This document shows, piece by piece, positions 1-11,853 of a stretch of DNA of 64,000 nt. Location: contig CM070618.1 of NCBI GenBank assembly GCA_036346255.1, positions 78,998,428 through 79,062,427 of the forward strand, written 5' to 3'. Each line of letters starts with the position of its first letter. Within the stretch, counting starts at the first letter, position 1. The DNA comes from Ampelocalamus luodianensis (taxonomy: Eukaryota > Streptophyta > Magnoliopsida > Poales > Poaceae). Under the pieces are notes generated by a model, which did no database searches, was not told the origin of the DNA, and saw only the letters and a list, made by a program, of their open reading frames with translations. The position numbers were made by a program, and so were the translations under genes.

Positions 1-1351
1 CAGCTCCCACCTTCCCTCCGAAAGTCCAAAGCTCCCATCTTTTTCTCCCCTTTCCCTTTGGTTTCTTGCATTGCGTCAGAGAGCTTTCGCTTTATATGTC
101 CTGGCCTTTAGTATGATGCTATTACTTTTGGTAAGCATTTGGTTCTTTAGAACACAACCGAATCAGGTATAGATGTAAAGGTTAGGCGAGCTATAATGTG
201 GTGCTATGCGCTGGTACGTTAAGGAGATCGCCTCCATTCAAGGGAATCTAGCAATTTTCCCTTTCGGAGTCTTGTTGAAGCATTTATTGCCTCTTGGCAT
301 TATCTGTTCACTGTTTCCTTTATGATGGTTTGTTAGTCCTAAGTGCAGTGCTTACGCATAGTAGCTGGGGGTATTTGTTAAGATCATGGGGTGCGTGCTT
401 TATAAAAAAGGAGGCTGATGAGCAATAGCTACTTTGTGATGTGAGATGGGTGGTTTTCTTTTGTCATATGCGAATGATCCCAAGTCCCAACTGTCCCCGT
501 TTAAAAATATTAAGATAAACAAGAGCAGATTAGCTTGATGATGGGTCTTAAGGTTGAGACTAGAGGAAGAGACAAAAGGAGCCATGTGTGTTTCCTTTGA
601 GAGGGGAGCTTACTATGTAGCAGTTAAAAAATATGAGGTGCTCTGCATAGAATGCCTCACTGTGGAAACACTTCTCTCCTGTTTTTTTTTTTTTTATATA
701 TATAATTATTACAAGAATGGCACTGTGCCGACCATGAGAGCTCCAGTTGCACTTGCACTGCAAAGTGAATTGTTCCCAGCTTATGCGGAGTGAAAGCTTA
801 GCTAGGTACAAGTTGGAGAGCTCTTAAATACTTTCCTGAAACTCTCAAGGAAAGTGTCCAAGGTACACTATTTGTTGTTTATTAGAGACCTAATTCAGTG
901 CCTTTATGTAATTTTGGTGCGTCAAACTCCTCTTAGCTCATAAGAGTTGTATTTGTAATAAAATATTTACTATTTGTTCGCTGGCCTAGGAGTCTGTCTT
1001 TGAAATGATCTACGATGGGACCTTGATAAAAACTATGAATATGGTGATGCTACTGGTAGACTGTTAATAGAAGAAAACGTCTAACTCATTCAACTTGCAA
1101 TTCTCTTTTGTAATAACGTCAAGATAGAATGAAAGAATCACTCCTCTCATCTCTTTCTCAGGATCTCTTGAGCATATATTTTTTTTGGCAGTTTGTGCAG
1201 AAATTTTATCTAAGGGCAAAGTTTATGCTTCATGTTTCATATCCTAAATTCCTTCTTTTTACCTGTACTATCTACTATGGTCTCAATGTTATGCGCCACT
1301 TTCACTTACTTTTGTTTTTTTTTTTTCTCATGCTAGAGGAGTGAAGAGCTG
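1..1351 (+). other. Upstream region and candidate 5'-UTR intron of the receptor-like kinase gene
   Basis: No convincing coding region is seen here. A good splice donor (G|GTAAGC) at 131 and an acceptor after a T-rich tract (TGCTAG) ending at 1336 would give a 5'-UTR intron of about 1.2 kb just upstream of the kinase start codon. The T-rich, AT-rich composition suits an intron. This is inference from splice-site shape only; transcripts would be needed to confirm it. Confidence 0.35.
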
Positions 1352-1384
1352 ATGGGAAAGCTTGGATTAGAGTATTGGATATGA
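1352..1384 (+). promoter_or_regulatory. Upstream ORF of 10 codons overlapping the first kinase ATG
   Basis: An ATG at 1352 opens a ten-codon frame (MGKLGLEYWI) that stops at TGA 1382-1384. The stop overlaps the first in-frame ATG of the receptor kinase (1381-1383) as ATGA. If transcribed, ribosomes would terminate on the main start codon and could reinitiate there or at the next in-frame ATG (1408). Confidence 0.4.
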
Positions 1385-4322
1385 TTCCCTTCCAGCAAGT
1401 CTCAGCCATGCAACATCTTACATTTGTAACTTTTGTGTCTGCTTCTCTTCTCTTTACTTGCATTCCTCATGCCAAAAGTGCCGATCTGAACTCCGACAAG
1501 CAGGCTCTTCTTGCATTTGCTGCATCACTGCCCCATGGCAGGAAGCTCAATTGGAGCTCCACAGCCCCCCTCTGCACTTCTTGGGTGGGGGTGACATGTA
1601 CAGCGGACAAGAGCCGCGTGCACACACTACGCCTACCAGCAGTAGGACTCTTTGGCCCAATACCCTCAGACACGCTTGGTAAGCTTGATGCCCTGGAGGT
1701 ATTGAGCCTTAGGTCCAATCGCCTTACTGTTGACCTCCCTCCTGACGTAGGATCTATTCATTCTCTCCATTCCCTCTATCTTCAGCATAATAACCTGTCT
1801 GGAATCATACCAACTTCCCTTTCTTCCAGTTTAACATTCCTAGATCTGTCCTACAACACTTTCGATGGAGAAATCCCATTGAGAGTGCAAAATCTCACTC
1901 AACTTACTGCACTGCTTCTCGAGAACAACTATCTTTCTGGACCCATCCCTGACCTCCAACTCCCCAAATTGAGGCATTTGAATTTGAGCAACAATAACCT
2001 CAGTGGGACAATACCGCCTTCCCTGCAGAAATTCCCAGCCAGTTCCTTCTTGGGCAATGCTTTTCTATGTGGGTTTCCTTTGGAACCATGTCCTGGAACC
2101 ACACCTTCTCCTTCTCCGACATCACCATCAACACCCAGCAAGACCAAGAAGAGCTTCTGGAAAAGGATCAGCACTGGTGTTATAATTGCAATTGCTGCTG
2201 GAGGAGGGGTATTGTTGCTTATCTTGATTGTCATACTCTTGATATGTATTTTCAAGAGAAAGAAACACACAGAACCTACCACAGCTTTGTCGTCCAAAGG
2301 AAAAGCTATTGCAGGTGGAAGGATAGAAAACCCTAAGGAAGACTACAGCAGTGGTGTTCAGGAAGCAGAGAGGAATAAATTGGTTTTCTTTGAGGGCTGT
2401 TCATATAATTTTGACTTGGAGGATTTGCTGAGAGCTTCGGCTGAAGTCCTTGGAAAAGGAGGTTATGGAACTACCTACAAAGCTGTTCTTGAAGATGGCA
2501 CCACAGTTGTGGTCAAGAGATTGAAGGAGGTGGTGGTGGGGAAGAAGGATTTCGAGCAGCAGATGGAGATAATTGGCAGGGTTGGTCAGCACCAAAATGT
2601 TGTTCCATTGCGTGCTTACTATTATTCTAAGGATGAGAAGCTACTGGTGTATGACTATGTCCCATCTGGTAGCCTTGCTGCTGTTTTGCATGGTATGCTC
2701 TTTGTTTTGCCTCTTATATTTTTGAACCATTGACCCGTAAGAACTTATTTCTGAAGTCTGAACTTATAGCCTATTCAACGTGTTCCTCCGTATTGAAGCT
2801 AGGAAAATGGTAATTCAGACTGAACTAGCAGGCACTAGTTGCACTAGTTCAAGGTTACAAGCATATTCAAAATTTTCCTGGAAACCAAGAAATCTAAACT
2901 ATAGATTCAATTTGGCAGTTATGTAGCAAATCAGACTGCTAGCAGTTGGAGTGGCATAACTCTAATTATTGTGGTGAATCCTTGCGTTACTGATGTGATT
3001 TTCTTTTAAAGTTTAATTAAAATTCTGTGGTAACTCTTTCAATTTTTATCAATGAAAAATTTGCAATTAACCTTAAATATATGGATTTATTTGGCCTTTA
3101 CCATTTGCCGGACTATTGCAATCAGATTTTTTTTTCTTGAATAAGATAACACGAATGCACTTCCATTCCATGTGATTTGTGCTTTTGAACCTTGCCATCA
3201 GGAGAAATAGGCTTAAGTGGTATGACCTGTCAAACTTCTACTTCTGTTAATTGGCACAAACTCATTGATCTGTCTGACATTCTAGTGTTTCAGCTTCTGT
3301 GCTGGAGCTCCCACGTCTTAGAGGCAGCATTTTCCATTTCTGTGTGCATATCTATGCCAAATTATTGTTTTATTCCCTTGTAAAGTTATACAAAGAGCTA
3401 CTGCTTTTCTTCTCTGATTTACTAATACACCCCTAAATCATGCCAGATAGAAGGAATCGAAGAAACTTGTTTCTATTTCTCCTAGTTATCCTATTTTTCT
3501 CTCTCTAAATCATAGGTTAGAAAAATGCATATAATTTATGTTCACTGTAAGCATTAAACTTAGATTTAACAGTCTACTTTGACCCGCACTAGCTTATGTT
3601 AGAACAATCAACCATGGTTGATGAGTGTCCCGTGGTGTTTGTTGACTGTTGTAGTGAAATGACATGGTTGCGGTTGATTATAAATTCTTTCAGGAAATAA
3701 AGCTGCTGGAAGAGCCCCATTGGACTGGGAGACCAGAGTAAAGATATCCCTGGGTGTAGCTCGTGGAATTGCTCATCTTCATGCTGAGGGAGGCGGGAAG
3801 TTTATCCATGGCAACCTCAAATCATCGAACATCCTTCTGTCACAGAACCTTGACGGTTGTGTCTCTGAGTTTGGCCTTGCACAGCTCATGACCATTCCGC
3901 TCGCTCCCGCACGGCTTGTCGGATATCGTGCACCAGAAGTCCTCGAGACTAAAAAGCCAACTCAGAAGTCTGATGTCTATAGCTTCGGTGTTCTGCTCCT
4001 TGAAATGCTAACCGGAAAAGCCCCTCTCAGGTCTCCCGGGCGTGAGGATTCCATCGAACACCTGCCAAGATGGGTGCAGTCTGTGGTTCGAGAAGAATGG
4101 ACTGCGGAGGTTTTCGATGTGGACTTGTTAAGGCATCCCAACATTGAGGACGAGATGGTTCAGATGCTCCAGGTTGCAATGGCATGTGTCGCCACTCCCC
4201 CTGAGCAGCGGCCTAAAATGGACGAGGTGATCAGAAGGATTATTGAGATCCGGAACTCCTACTCGGGGACAAGGTCGCCACCGGAGGACCAGCCGAAGGA
4301 CAAGACTGCCCAAGCGCCATGA
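1381..4322 (+). CDS. LRR receptor-like protein with inactive kinase domain (LRR-III type), two exons
   Basis: The coding sequence is join(1381..2692, 3694..4322), about 646 residues. The donor G|GTATGC and acceptor TTTCAG|GA join in phase 1 inside a conserved kinase stretch (LHG/NKAAGRAPLDW). Order: signal peptide (about residues 10-34; the ATG at 1408 may be the true start), a short LRR ectodomain to about residue 235, a Ser/Pro-rich juxtamembrane part, one transmembrane helix (about 264-290), then a kinase domain from about 344. The glycine loop GKGGYG and the VAIK-type lysine (VVVKRL) are present, but HRD is HGN (about 473) and DFG is EFG (about 494), so it is probably catalytically dead. 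This matches the plant family annotated as probable inactive receptor kinases such as At5g58300. It would act at the plasma membrane in signalling by binding other kinases. The 1 kb intron (2693-3693) holds no gene I can see. Confidence 0.93.
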
Positions 4323-5091
4323 GGGCACGAGACAGCGTCACTGATGTTTAGCAAAGGTAGCTAGGTTGCATAGTTACTTGCTTATAGAGAGATTCAGCAA
4401 AGTTGATAGCCACTTGCTTAGTGAGGTTTCTGTTGATTTCTGATCACTTTTTAGTAGTTTTGCTGTGCAATTTCCACCCTTGCAATTGTTCCATTTCTAT
4501 TAAATCAGTAGCTCTTCTGGTTTTAATAGGGTGATGTTTATGTAATTTGACATGCTTTTCCAGAGTGTGATTAATGAATTGAATTTTCTTTGTGTTTATC
4601 ACTTGTCAGAGATTTTAGTTGCATCGGCCAATATGAAATCGTGTAAGTTTAGCCCATATAGACACAGTATGTGAAAAGGACCACACATTACCGTAACTTG
4701 TTGCCTTATTTAGGTAGCAGTCAGGTCCACTTGATGGCTGCAGTTACAGTGTTGCTTATGAGTTTTAAACTAGAAGACTCACAGGTACACGAGGCGAGGC
4801 GAATACGTGACGGTGCGCTCCGTCGTCCTCAGGCTAGCGGCACCTGGCCTCGCGCCGTCGAGGTAAACGAGAAGGCCGAACCGAACGGGCAGAAGGCAGT
4901 TCGTCACGCGCGGGCGCGCGTCTTCTACTTTGGAAATAGCCGGCCGTGGCCCCTGGGCTGCACGCGCTCAAGAAGTCGAGAGTCCAGACGGCCACACCGC
5001 GCCCCTACTCCCTCGACGTGCAAATCTGCCGTGTACCGGTGTACGCTTGTAGCGTACGGCACGTGTTGACTTGGCCGTCCGCTGCTACTGC
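4323..5091. other. 3' flank of the kinase gene; intergenic
   Basis: An AT-rich stretch to about 4770 probably contains the 3' UTR; a GC-rich stretch follows (about 4790-5080). Open frames in the GC-rich part lack recognisable domains and are probably chance. Confidence 0.4.
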
Positions 5092-5094
5092 TAA

Positions 5095-5391
5095 GAGCAT
5101 GTACAATGCAAGTGCTTAGAGAGGTGTTTAACAAAGAAAAACTGATTTTTTTTTGCCACGTAGGATAGATGAGGTACTTATTTTGTAGTATCGATGCTTG
5201 ATTAGGCACCGGTACTTAAGAGGTGCTTATGTATATAACTATAGATAATTAATAGATAATACAATCATCTAAGCACTTACAAAACAGATGCTTGCATTGG
5301 AGGAAACGACTTTTACATAGGTACTTGATGACGTGGCTACATTCTCTTCCTTTAAGCACTCGTTTATAAGCATCTCGCATTGTATATGCCC
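5095..5391. mobile_element. Tourist-like MITE (PIF/Harbinger type)
   Basis: Terminal inverted repeats GAGCATGTACAATGC and (reverse complement) GGGCATATACAATGC bound 297 bp, flanked on both sides by TAA (5092-5094 and 5392-5394). A 3 bp TAA/TTA duplication is typical of Tourist/PIF-Harbinger elements. It is non-autonomous with no coding capacity. The interior has further inverted copies of GTGCTTA-type words. Confidence 0.85.
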
Positions 5392-5423
5392 TAATGCACG
5401 CGCCCCTACGCCGAGTTGACAGT

Positions 5424-5762
5424 TGTCGAGCGTGGCGCATCCTCGACAAGCGGCTAAGAATCATCAAAGGCTTACTTGTAATCGTTGTGTTTAAGTTAGC
5501 TGAGAATTTGAATTGGTGTTGGGCCTGGCCCATGTAACCGAGTAGGAAGCGGCTTATAAGCCCTGGCACTATACACTTTCAGATGATTATCGAAAAGAAT
5601 GAATAGAGTAGCTCTACTTTCCCCTTCTTCCTATGACAATTATCGAAAAGAATGAATAGAGTAGCTCTACTTTCCCCTTCTTCCTCCTGCAACTTTTTCT
5701 TATGTCGTCTGAGTCTGGTCTGATCTCGACCTTGACATCATGCTGGCGACGAGATCACGACA
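5424..5762 (+). repeat. 5' LTR of the 5.5 kb gypsy element
   Basis: It starts TGTCGAGCG and ends GATCACGACA. It matches 10635-10946 closely but carries its own 53 bp tandem duplication (5586-5638 and 5639-5691), absent from the 3' LTR. Confidence 0.9.
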
Positions 5763-5765
5763 GTT

Positions 5766-5778
5766 TGGTATCAGGGCC
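5766..5778 (+). other. Primer binding site, initiator tRNA-Met type
   Basis: TGGTATCAGGGCC lies three bases after the 5' LTR. It is one base off the usual plant tRNA-Met primer site TGGTATCAGAGCC. Confidence 0.85.
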
Positions 5779-5947
5779 TGTTCGATCCGTCGGTCTGTTC
5801 CCTATATTCTCGCGGTCATGATCGGTGAAATCCGAGGGAAGGTTAGCGATTGCCTTGTGTGATTGCTGTAATCCCCAACCCTAGGTTCAGTCGGCTTAGA
5901 GCGGGAACGCCACAGCTCCGGCAAAGCAGGGAGTCCAGGTCCGTCAA

Positions 5948-7534
5948 GTGGTGGCAGGAATGGAAGGAATGGAGGCGAGGTTAGTAGAATTGTGGAAAAC
6001 GGAGATGAAAATGATGTGGAAAAAGATGAACTCTCACATGGTTGCGGTAGATCAACGATTGGACCAGCAAGGAGCGAGAATGAATGATATGCAGATGAAG
6101 GTGACCATGACAATGGAATCAATTGGGAAGGTACAACATGAACAAGTCACGATGGCAAAGACGCTCAAGACTGCCGTGCCGCCTCGACTGGTGATTCTAG
6201 CCAGAGATGAAGCGGGAATAGTGGGAATGAAACCTGGTGAATCTACGATTCAACAGGCGGCACTACCTATGATTCCTCCAGCACTGAATCCACCACAGGT
6301 ACAATTCCCTCCCCTTACACCAGTAATCTCAGAGGTACAAGAGACTAGCAAAGGGCAACAGGATCAAGGTAGGCGAAACTGGATGCCTAAAATGGATTTT
6401 CCAAAATTTGATGGAACTGATGCTAGGATCTGGGTTGATACGTGTCAAACATTTTTTGACATGTACATGATTCCATAAGGATTTAAGGTGGCAGCAGAAA
6501 CTATGTATATAAATGACAGTGCGGTGCATTGGTACCAGGCTTACAAGGTAGCTCATGGGTGGCATGATTGGGAGCAGTTCAGGGAAGCCGTGGTGTCGGA
6601 ATTTGAAGGAAATACGCAAAGAGACAGGATCAGAGAACTGTTGCTTCTAAAACAAACCAGTATTGTGGAGGACTACAAGAGAAAGTTTGATGCTCTAGTA
6701 TATCAAATTTGGTTGTATGATCACATCATCCGGGGGTTGATGTTGGTCACCAGATTCGTTTTGGGATTGACAGAGGAATTGAGGGCTGCGGTAGAAATAC
6801 AGATGCCAACCACAGTGGCAATGGCTACCACTTTTGTATGTTTACAAGAAGGTGTGGTAGAGAGGACTAGAAAATATATGCACATGAGTAGAGGCTCTGG
6901 ATGCAATGCCAACTCGGGAAGGAAGGAAGAGAGTGGTAAAAGAAATGATTCTAGTCAGAGTTCAAGCTTTGAAAAGGGGGAATTGTGGAAGGCCAGACAA
7001 TTGAAGGATTATAGAAGGGCCAATGGGTTGTGTTTCTGGTGTGGGGACAAGTACTCACCAGCGAACAGGTGCCAAAAGGCATCCCAAGGACAAATTCAAG
7101 CTCAAGAAATCCTGTCAGATGATATCTTTGATGCAGTGGTTGCTGATGAAGAAGAAGAGGAGGTAGATATGCACTTATCATTGAATGTTGTTTCAGGGTC
7201 AAACCATCTTAAGACCATCAGAGTAAGAGCATTGTTGCAAGATCAGATAATGTTAATGCTAATTGACTCTGGTAGTTTACACAGTTTTGTCAATTCAGAA
7301 TTGGTGAAAAGAGTTAAGGGCAAACCTATGATAGTCAAAACAATGGCAGTCAAGGTGGCTAATAAGGAGATGTTGTACAGTGATCAAGTGATGTTTGGAA
7401 TGAACTGGTGGGTACAGGGTAACACTTTCCAACATGACATGAAGGTTTTGAATCTGGGTGGGTATGATGCCATTCTTGGAGCAGATTGGTTAGCGAAGTG
7501 TGGAGTGATGAAATGTCATTAGAAGGAGAAGTGG
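5948..7534 (+). pseudogene. gag and protease region of the gypsy element
   Basis: One reading frame runs 5948-7522 with a single in-frame stop at 6476-6478 and another at 7520-7522. A coiled-coil-like N-terminus is followed by a gag core (FPKFDGTDARIWVDTCQTFF, then WYQAYK), a CCHC-like knuckle with a poor fit (CFWCGDKYSPANRC), and a retropepsin-like segment with LIDSGSLHSFV (DSG active-site triad) and later AILGADWL. The stops make it non-functional as written. Confidence 0.88.
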
Positions 7535-10500
7535 GTGGAGTTTGAACAAAAAGGCAAAACTATTCGATTGCAAGGTATTGCAAAACCAGAAAATTTAGTG
7601 GAACTTCAAGAGATCTTAGTTGAAAAAGTGGAGAAATGGTATAAGGGAAATGAGATTTGGGCCACAGTAGTGCTGGAGAAGTCACAGGAGCAGAATCAAG
7701 GTGAACTTACAAAGGCAATTCAATCTATTCTGCTCAATTATGAAGATGTTTTTCATGATCCAAAGAATCTACCACCACATAGAGTATATGACCATACCAT
7801 CACCTTATTACCTGATGTTGTCCCAATGAACTTAAGGCCTTATAGGTATTCTCCACTACAAAAAGACGAGATTGAACGCCAAGTGGAAGAGATGATTCAA
7901 GCTTGAATAGTGACTCCAAGTCTCGGTCCATTCGCTTCTCCAGTCTTACTTGTGAAGAAAAAGGATGCTACATGGAGATTTTGTGTTGATTACAGGAAGC
8001 TAAATGTAATAACTGTGAAAAGTAAATTTTCTATGCCAATCGTGAATGAATTACTAGATGAGTTAGCTGGAACTAGTTTCTTCTCTAAATTGGATTTAAA
8101 GTCTGGCTTCCATTAGATTATAATGCAAGAGCAAGATGCGCATAAAACAGCTTTTAAAACTCATCATGGTCAATTCTAATTTAGAGTTATGCCATTTGGA
8201 TTGACAAATGCTCCTGCCATATTTCAGTGTTTGATGAATTCAATTTTTGCACCTTACATGAGGAAATGCCATTTGGATTGACAAATGCTCCTGCCATATT
8301 TCAGTGTTTGATGAATTCAATTTTTGCACCTTACATGAGGAAATTCATTTTGGTTTTTATGGATGACATCCTCATATATAGCAAGGACTTGGCAGACCAC
8401 CTACAACACTTGAGTATAGTTCTGGAAACACCGAGGCAACACAAGTTGGTTGCCAAAAGAAGCAAATGTAGTTTTGCTTAAAGAAAACTGGAATACATTG
8501 GACATATTATCTCTGATCAAGGAGTTGCAACTGATAATGCCAAAACTGAGGTAATGGTACACTGGCCTACTACTAGCAATGTCACTGAGTTAAGGGGGTT
8601 CTTAGGGCTCACTGGGTATTATAGGAAGTTTGTTAGGTATTATGGAGCATTAGCCAAACCATTAATTGTGTTGCTACAGAAGAAGAGATTTTAGTGGCAT
8701 GAGGAAGCACAAAAGACATTTGATAGTTTGAAAGAGGCAATGAGTCATACTCTAGTGCTGGCATTACCAGATTTTCACCAACCATTCACTATCGAGACTG
8801 ATTCTTGTGATAATGGCATAGGGTCCGTGCTTAGCCAGAATGGGCATCCTGTAGCCTTTTATAGCAAAGCTCTTGGAGTGAATAACTAGAAACTATCATT
8901 ATATGAGAAGGAGTTCTTGGCAGTCATGATGGCAGTGGATAAGTGGAGACAATATTTACAGAGAGGACCATTCGTCATCAAAACTGATCATAAGAGCGTA
9001 TGTAATTTAGAGGATCAAGTATTACATTCTAAACTACAGAAAAAGGCCATGACCAAGTTGATTGGATTGCAATACAGGTTTCAGTATCAAAAAGGTGAAA
9101 ATAACAAGGTGGCGAATGCTTTGTCTAGAGTTGGGCATCTTTACCATATTCAAGCAGTTTTTGTGACACAACCCTTGTGGATTCAGGAGATCATCAATTC
9201 TTACGAGGTAGATACCCAGGCTCAAGAGCTCATTGTACAGTTAGCAGTGACTGGTGAGAATGATCAGGGTTACTCTCTAAAGGAAGGAATTATTCGACAT
9301 CATAGGAAGATCTGGGTTGGGGAAAATGCAGGACTTCAAACCAAATTGATTCGAGCCTTTCACACCTCACCTCTTGGAGGACACTCGGGCATTCAAGCCA
9401 CTTATCAGCGACTAAAGAAACTGTTCAGTTGGTCATGACTCAAGTTGGATGTGGACACTTTTGTTAAGCAGTGTGCCATTTGCTAGCAGGCCAAGCATGA
9501 GAAATGTAAAATTCTAGGACTGTTGTGTCCCTTACCTGTCCCCGAAGGAGCATGGCAAGATTTGACAATGGATTTCATTGAGGGTTTACCATGATCTGAA
9601 GGATATAATGCGGTGTTCGTTGTGGTGGATCGGTTTACCAAGTATGCACATTTTCTTCCACTTTGGCACCCTTTCACAGCTGTCCAAGTGGCTAAGCTAT
9701 TCCTCAACAATATTGTAAAGTTACATGGTATTCCTCGGACCATTACCTCTGATAGAGAGAAAATATTTACAAGTTCAATGTGGAAAGGATTATTCAAGCT
9801 GCTAGATACTAAATTGCAAATGAGTACAGCGTATCACCCACAAACCGATGGTCAAAGTAAAAGGGTCGACAATCAATGTCTCAAAATGTATTTGCGGTGT
9901 TCAGTACAGGAGACTCCAACTAAATGGCATCAATGGCTACCCTTAGCAGAGTATTGGTACAATACAAGCTACCACACAACCTTGGGTTGCACTCCTTTCA
10001 AGGCCTTGTATGGCATGGAACCACATTATGGTATTTTACCTGATTTGTCATCTTCAAGCAATACAGTTGTGACAGATATCCTGTCAGAAAGAGCAACTTA
10101 CTCTACATTTTTGAAACAACAATTGGCAAAGGCTCAGTTACGGATGAAACAGTATGCCAATCAAAAGCGGTCTTTGAGAGAGATTCATGTGGGTGATAAA
10201 GTCTTTCTGAAGCTGCAACCATATGCTCAATCATCGATGGTTAATTGTCCTTATCCAAAATTATCGTACAAGTATTATGGACCATATACCATTATGGAGA
10301 AGATCAGTTTAGCGGCTTACAGATTGGAACTGCCAGACGGCGCACTCGTGCATCCCGTATTTCATGTTTCACAATTGAAGCCCCATGTTCCTGATCATAC
10401 ACCTGTATTCTCTTCTCTTCCACAATTGGTTGATTTTTCTCTTATGGATGTTCAACCTAAATTGATTGTTGACAGAAGGTTGGTAAAAAAGGGCAATGCA

Positions 10501-10668
10501 GCGCATGTACAAGTGTTGATCAAGTGGACACAACTACCAGCTGTAATGGTAGCCTGGGAAGACTACGACATATTGCGCACAAGATTTTCGGCGGCTCCAG
10601 CTTGGGGGCAAGCTGGTACTGGAGAGGGCAGTAGTGTCAAGCATGGCGCATCCTCGACAAGCGGCTAA
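7535..10668 (+). pseudogene. pol region: reverse transcriptase, RNase H, integrase, chromodomain
   Basis: Reverse transcriptase signatures appear in order: SPVLLVKKKDATWRFCVDYR, FSKLDLKSGFH, MPFGLTNAPAIFQ and FMDDILIYS (a YxDD-box variant). RNase H (ETDSCDNGIGSVL, FLAVMMAVDKW, KTDHKS) and integrase (HTSPLGGHSG, then DFIEGLP, TITSDRE, YHPQTDGQ) follow, then a C-terminal chromodomain around VLIKWTQLPAVMVAWEDYD. Stops interrupt at about 7904, 8114, 8178, 8479, 8691, 8887, 9436, 9483 and 9594. A 77 bp duplication shifts the frame at 8266. The position of the integrase catalytic glutamate appears as lysine (DGQSKRVDN). Confidence 0.9.
8189..8342 (+). repeat. 77 bp tandem duplication inside reverse transcriptase
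   Basis: 8189-8265 and 8266-8342 are identical by eye, both beginning ATGCCATTTGG and ending CATGAGGAA. Since 77 is not a multiple of three, it shifts the pol frame. Confidence 0.95.
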
Positions 10669-10946
10669 GAATTATCAAAGGCTTACTTGTAATCATTGTA
10701 TTTCAGTTAGCTGAGAATTTGAATTGGCTGTTGGGCCTAGCCTATGTAACTGAGCAGGAAGCGGCTAGTAAGCCCTGGCACTATACACTTTCAGACGATT
10801 ATCGAACTATACACTTTCAGACGATTATCGAAAAGAATGAATAGGGTAGCTCTACTTTCCCCTTCTTCCTCCTGCAACTTTCCCTTCTGTCGTCTGAGTC
10901 TGGTCTGATCTCGACCTCGGCATCACCCGGCGACGAGATCACGATA
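10635..10946 (+). repeat. 3' LTR of the 5.5 kb gypsy element
   Basis: It starts TGTCAAGCATGG and ends ATCACGATA; the expected terminal CA has become TA. It has a private 26 bp tandem duplication (10780-10805 and 10806-10831) not found in the 5' LTR. Confidence 0.9.
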
Positions 10947-11184
10947 ACGACTCCCACTATTCGGTATCCTCGTTCGGACCGGCCGTGCCCCACGAAAGGC
11001 TGTCGGCCGATGAGCAACGACGCGCACGGCTAGCATCCCAGCAGGAACTGGGGCACCCCACGGCAACATTGGGTGATCGAGGCTATGTCTCGCTGGCATG
11101 GTTTGGGACACTAAAACACGATGCAATGAATGCCAAATGCCCCCACTCCATGATGTCCGGCGGCAGGTCCGGCGGGATAAGGTG
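10947..11184. other. Short intergenic segment
   Basis: No gene or repeat is recognised between the gypsy element and the next MITE. Confidence 0.4.
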
Positions 11185-11192
11185 CTGGTCAC

Positions 11193-11845
11193 TAGGGGTG
11201 GGCATTCCTTTTTTCTAGTACGATTTATTCGATAAAAAATATTTTGGATTTTAAGGGTTAGCAATCGAATTAACCATAAAAAAATAAAAAACCAAACCTA
11301 ATTAACCAAATTAAATCAATTTGGTTTATTTGATAAATCAAATCAGAGTGGGGAACGGGCACCTGCGGGCGACGACGATGGGCGGTGGGGAACGGGTGGC
11401 TGCAGGTGGCAACAGCGATGGCCGGTGGGGAACGGGTGACTGCAGGGAGTGGCCGTGGGGAACGATTCACAATGAGCAGTTGCGGCAACGGCGATGGCCA
11501 GTGGAGAACGAGCGACGATAGTTCTAGCTAGAGTGCCTATTATAGTGCTGCGGCGTGCGAAATTGCAAATGGAATGACTAAATCAGAGAGAGTCATTAGG
11601 GTTAGGGGGTGGTCAGCTGGGTGGGTCATGGCCTCATGGGTTATTAGCGAATGGGCCTTGGGCCTTGGAGTCAGAGTGGGCCACTCAGCTAGTTCAATTT
11701 TTTTTTTGGCTTATTCGGTTTTTAGAATTACCTAATACTGAATAGAGTAAGAGAAAATTGAACCGACTACTGAATAAACCAACATTTTTGGTTAATTTGG
11801 TTTAGTTCAGATTTTCTATTTCTGTAAAAAAAAATGGCCACCCCT
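11193..11845. mobile_element. Non-autonomous hAT-type element, 653 bp
   Basis: Ends are TAGGGGTGGGCATT and, inverted, TAGGGGTGGCCATT. The flanks CTGGTCAC (11185-11192) and CTGGTCGC (11846-11853) form an 8 bp target duplication with one mismatch, as expected of hAT transposons. The interior is AT-rich at the ends with a GC-rich minisatellite in the middle and no transposase. Confidence 0.85.
11348..11515. repeat. GC-rich minisatellite inside the hAT element
   Basis: Four imperfect units share the core GGTGGGGAACGGGTG followed by CTGCAGG and GGCAACAGCGATGGC-like words. Units vary between about 35 and 55 bp. Confidence 0.7.
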
Positions 11846-11853
11846 ACTGGTCG

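Larger units (their letters stand above)
5424..10946 (+). mobile_element. Degenerate Ty3/gypsy LTR retrotransposon with chromodomain (Reina-like size)
   Basis: Two LTRs (5424-5762 and 10635-10946) flank a tRNA-Met-type primer binding site and one gag-pol frame order: gag, protease, reverse transcriptase, RNase H, integrase, chromodomain. That order defines Ty3/gypsy, and the chromodomain places it among chromoviruses. Total length 5.5 kb with LTRs near 0.3 kb suits the Reina clade (inference). The polyprotein is broken by at least eight in-frame stops and one frameshifting duplication, so it is dead. No clear 5 bp target duplication is seen (ACAGT left, ACGAC right). Confidence 0.92.

Noticed and set aside
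4671..5069. 132-residue frame between the kinase gene and the MITE
   Set aside because: No domain, no start context or splice support, and it spans a sharp change in base composition.
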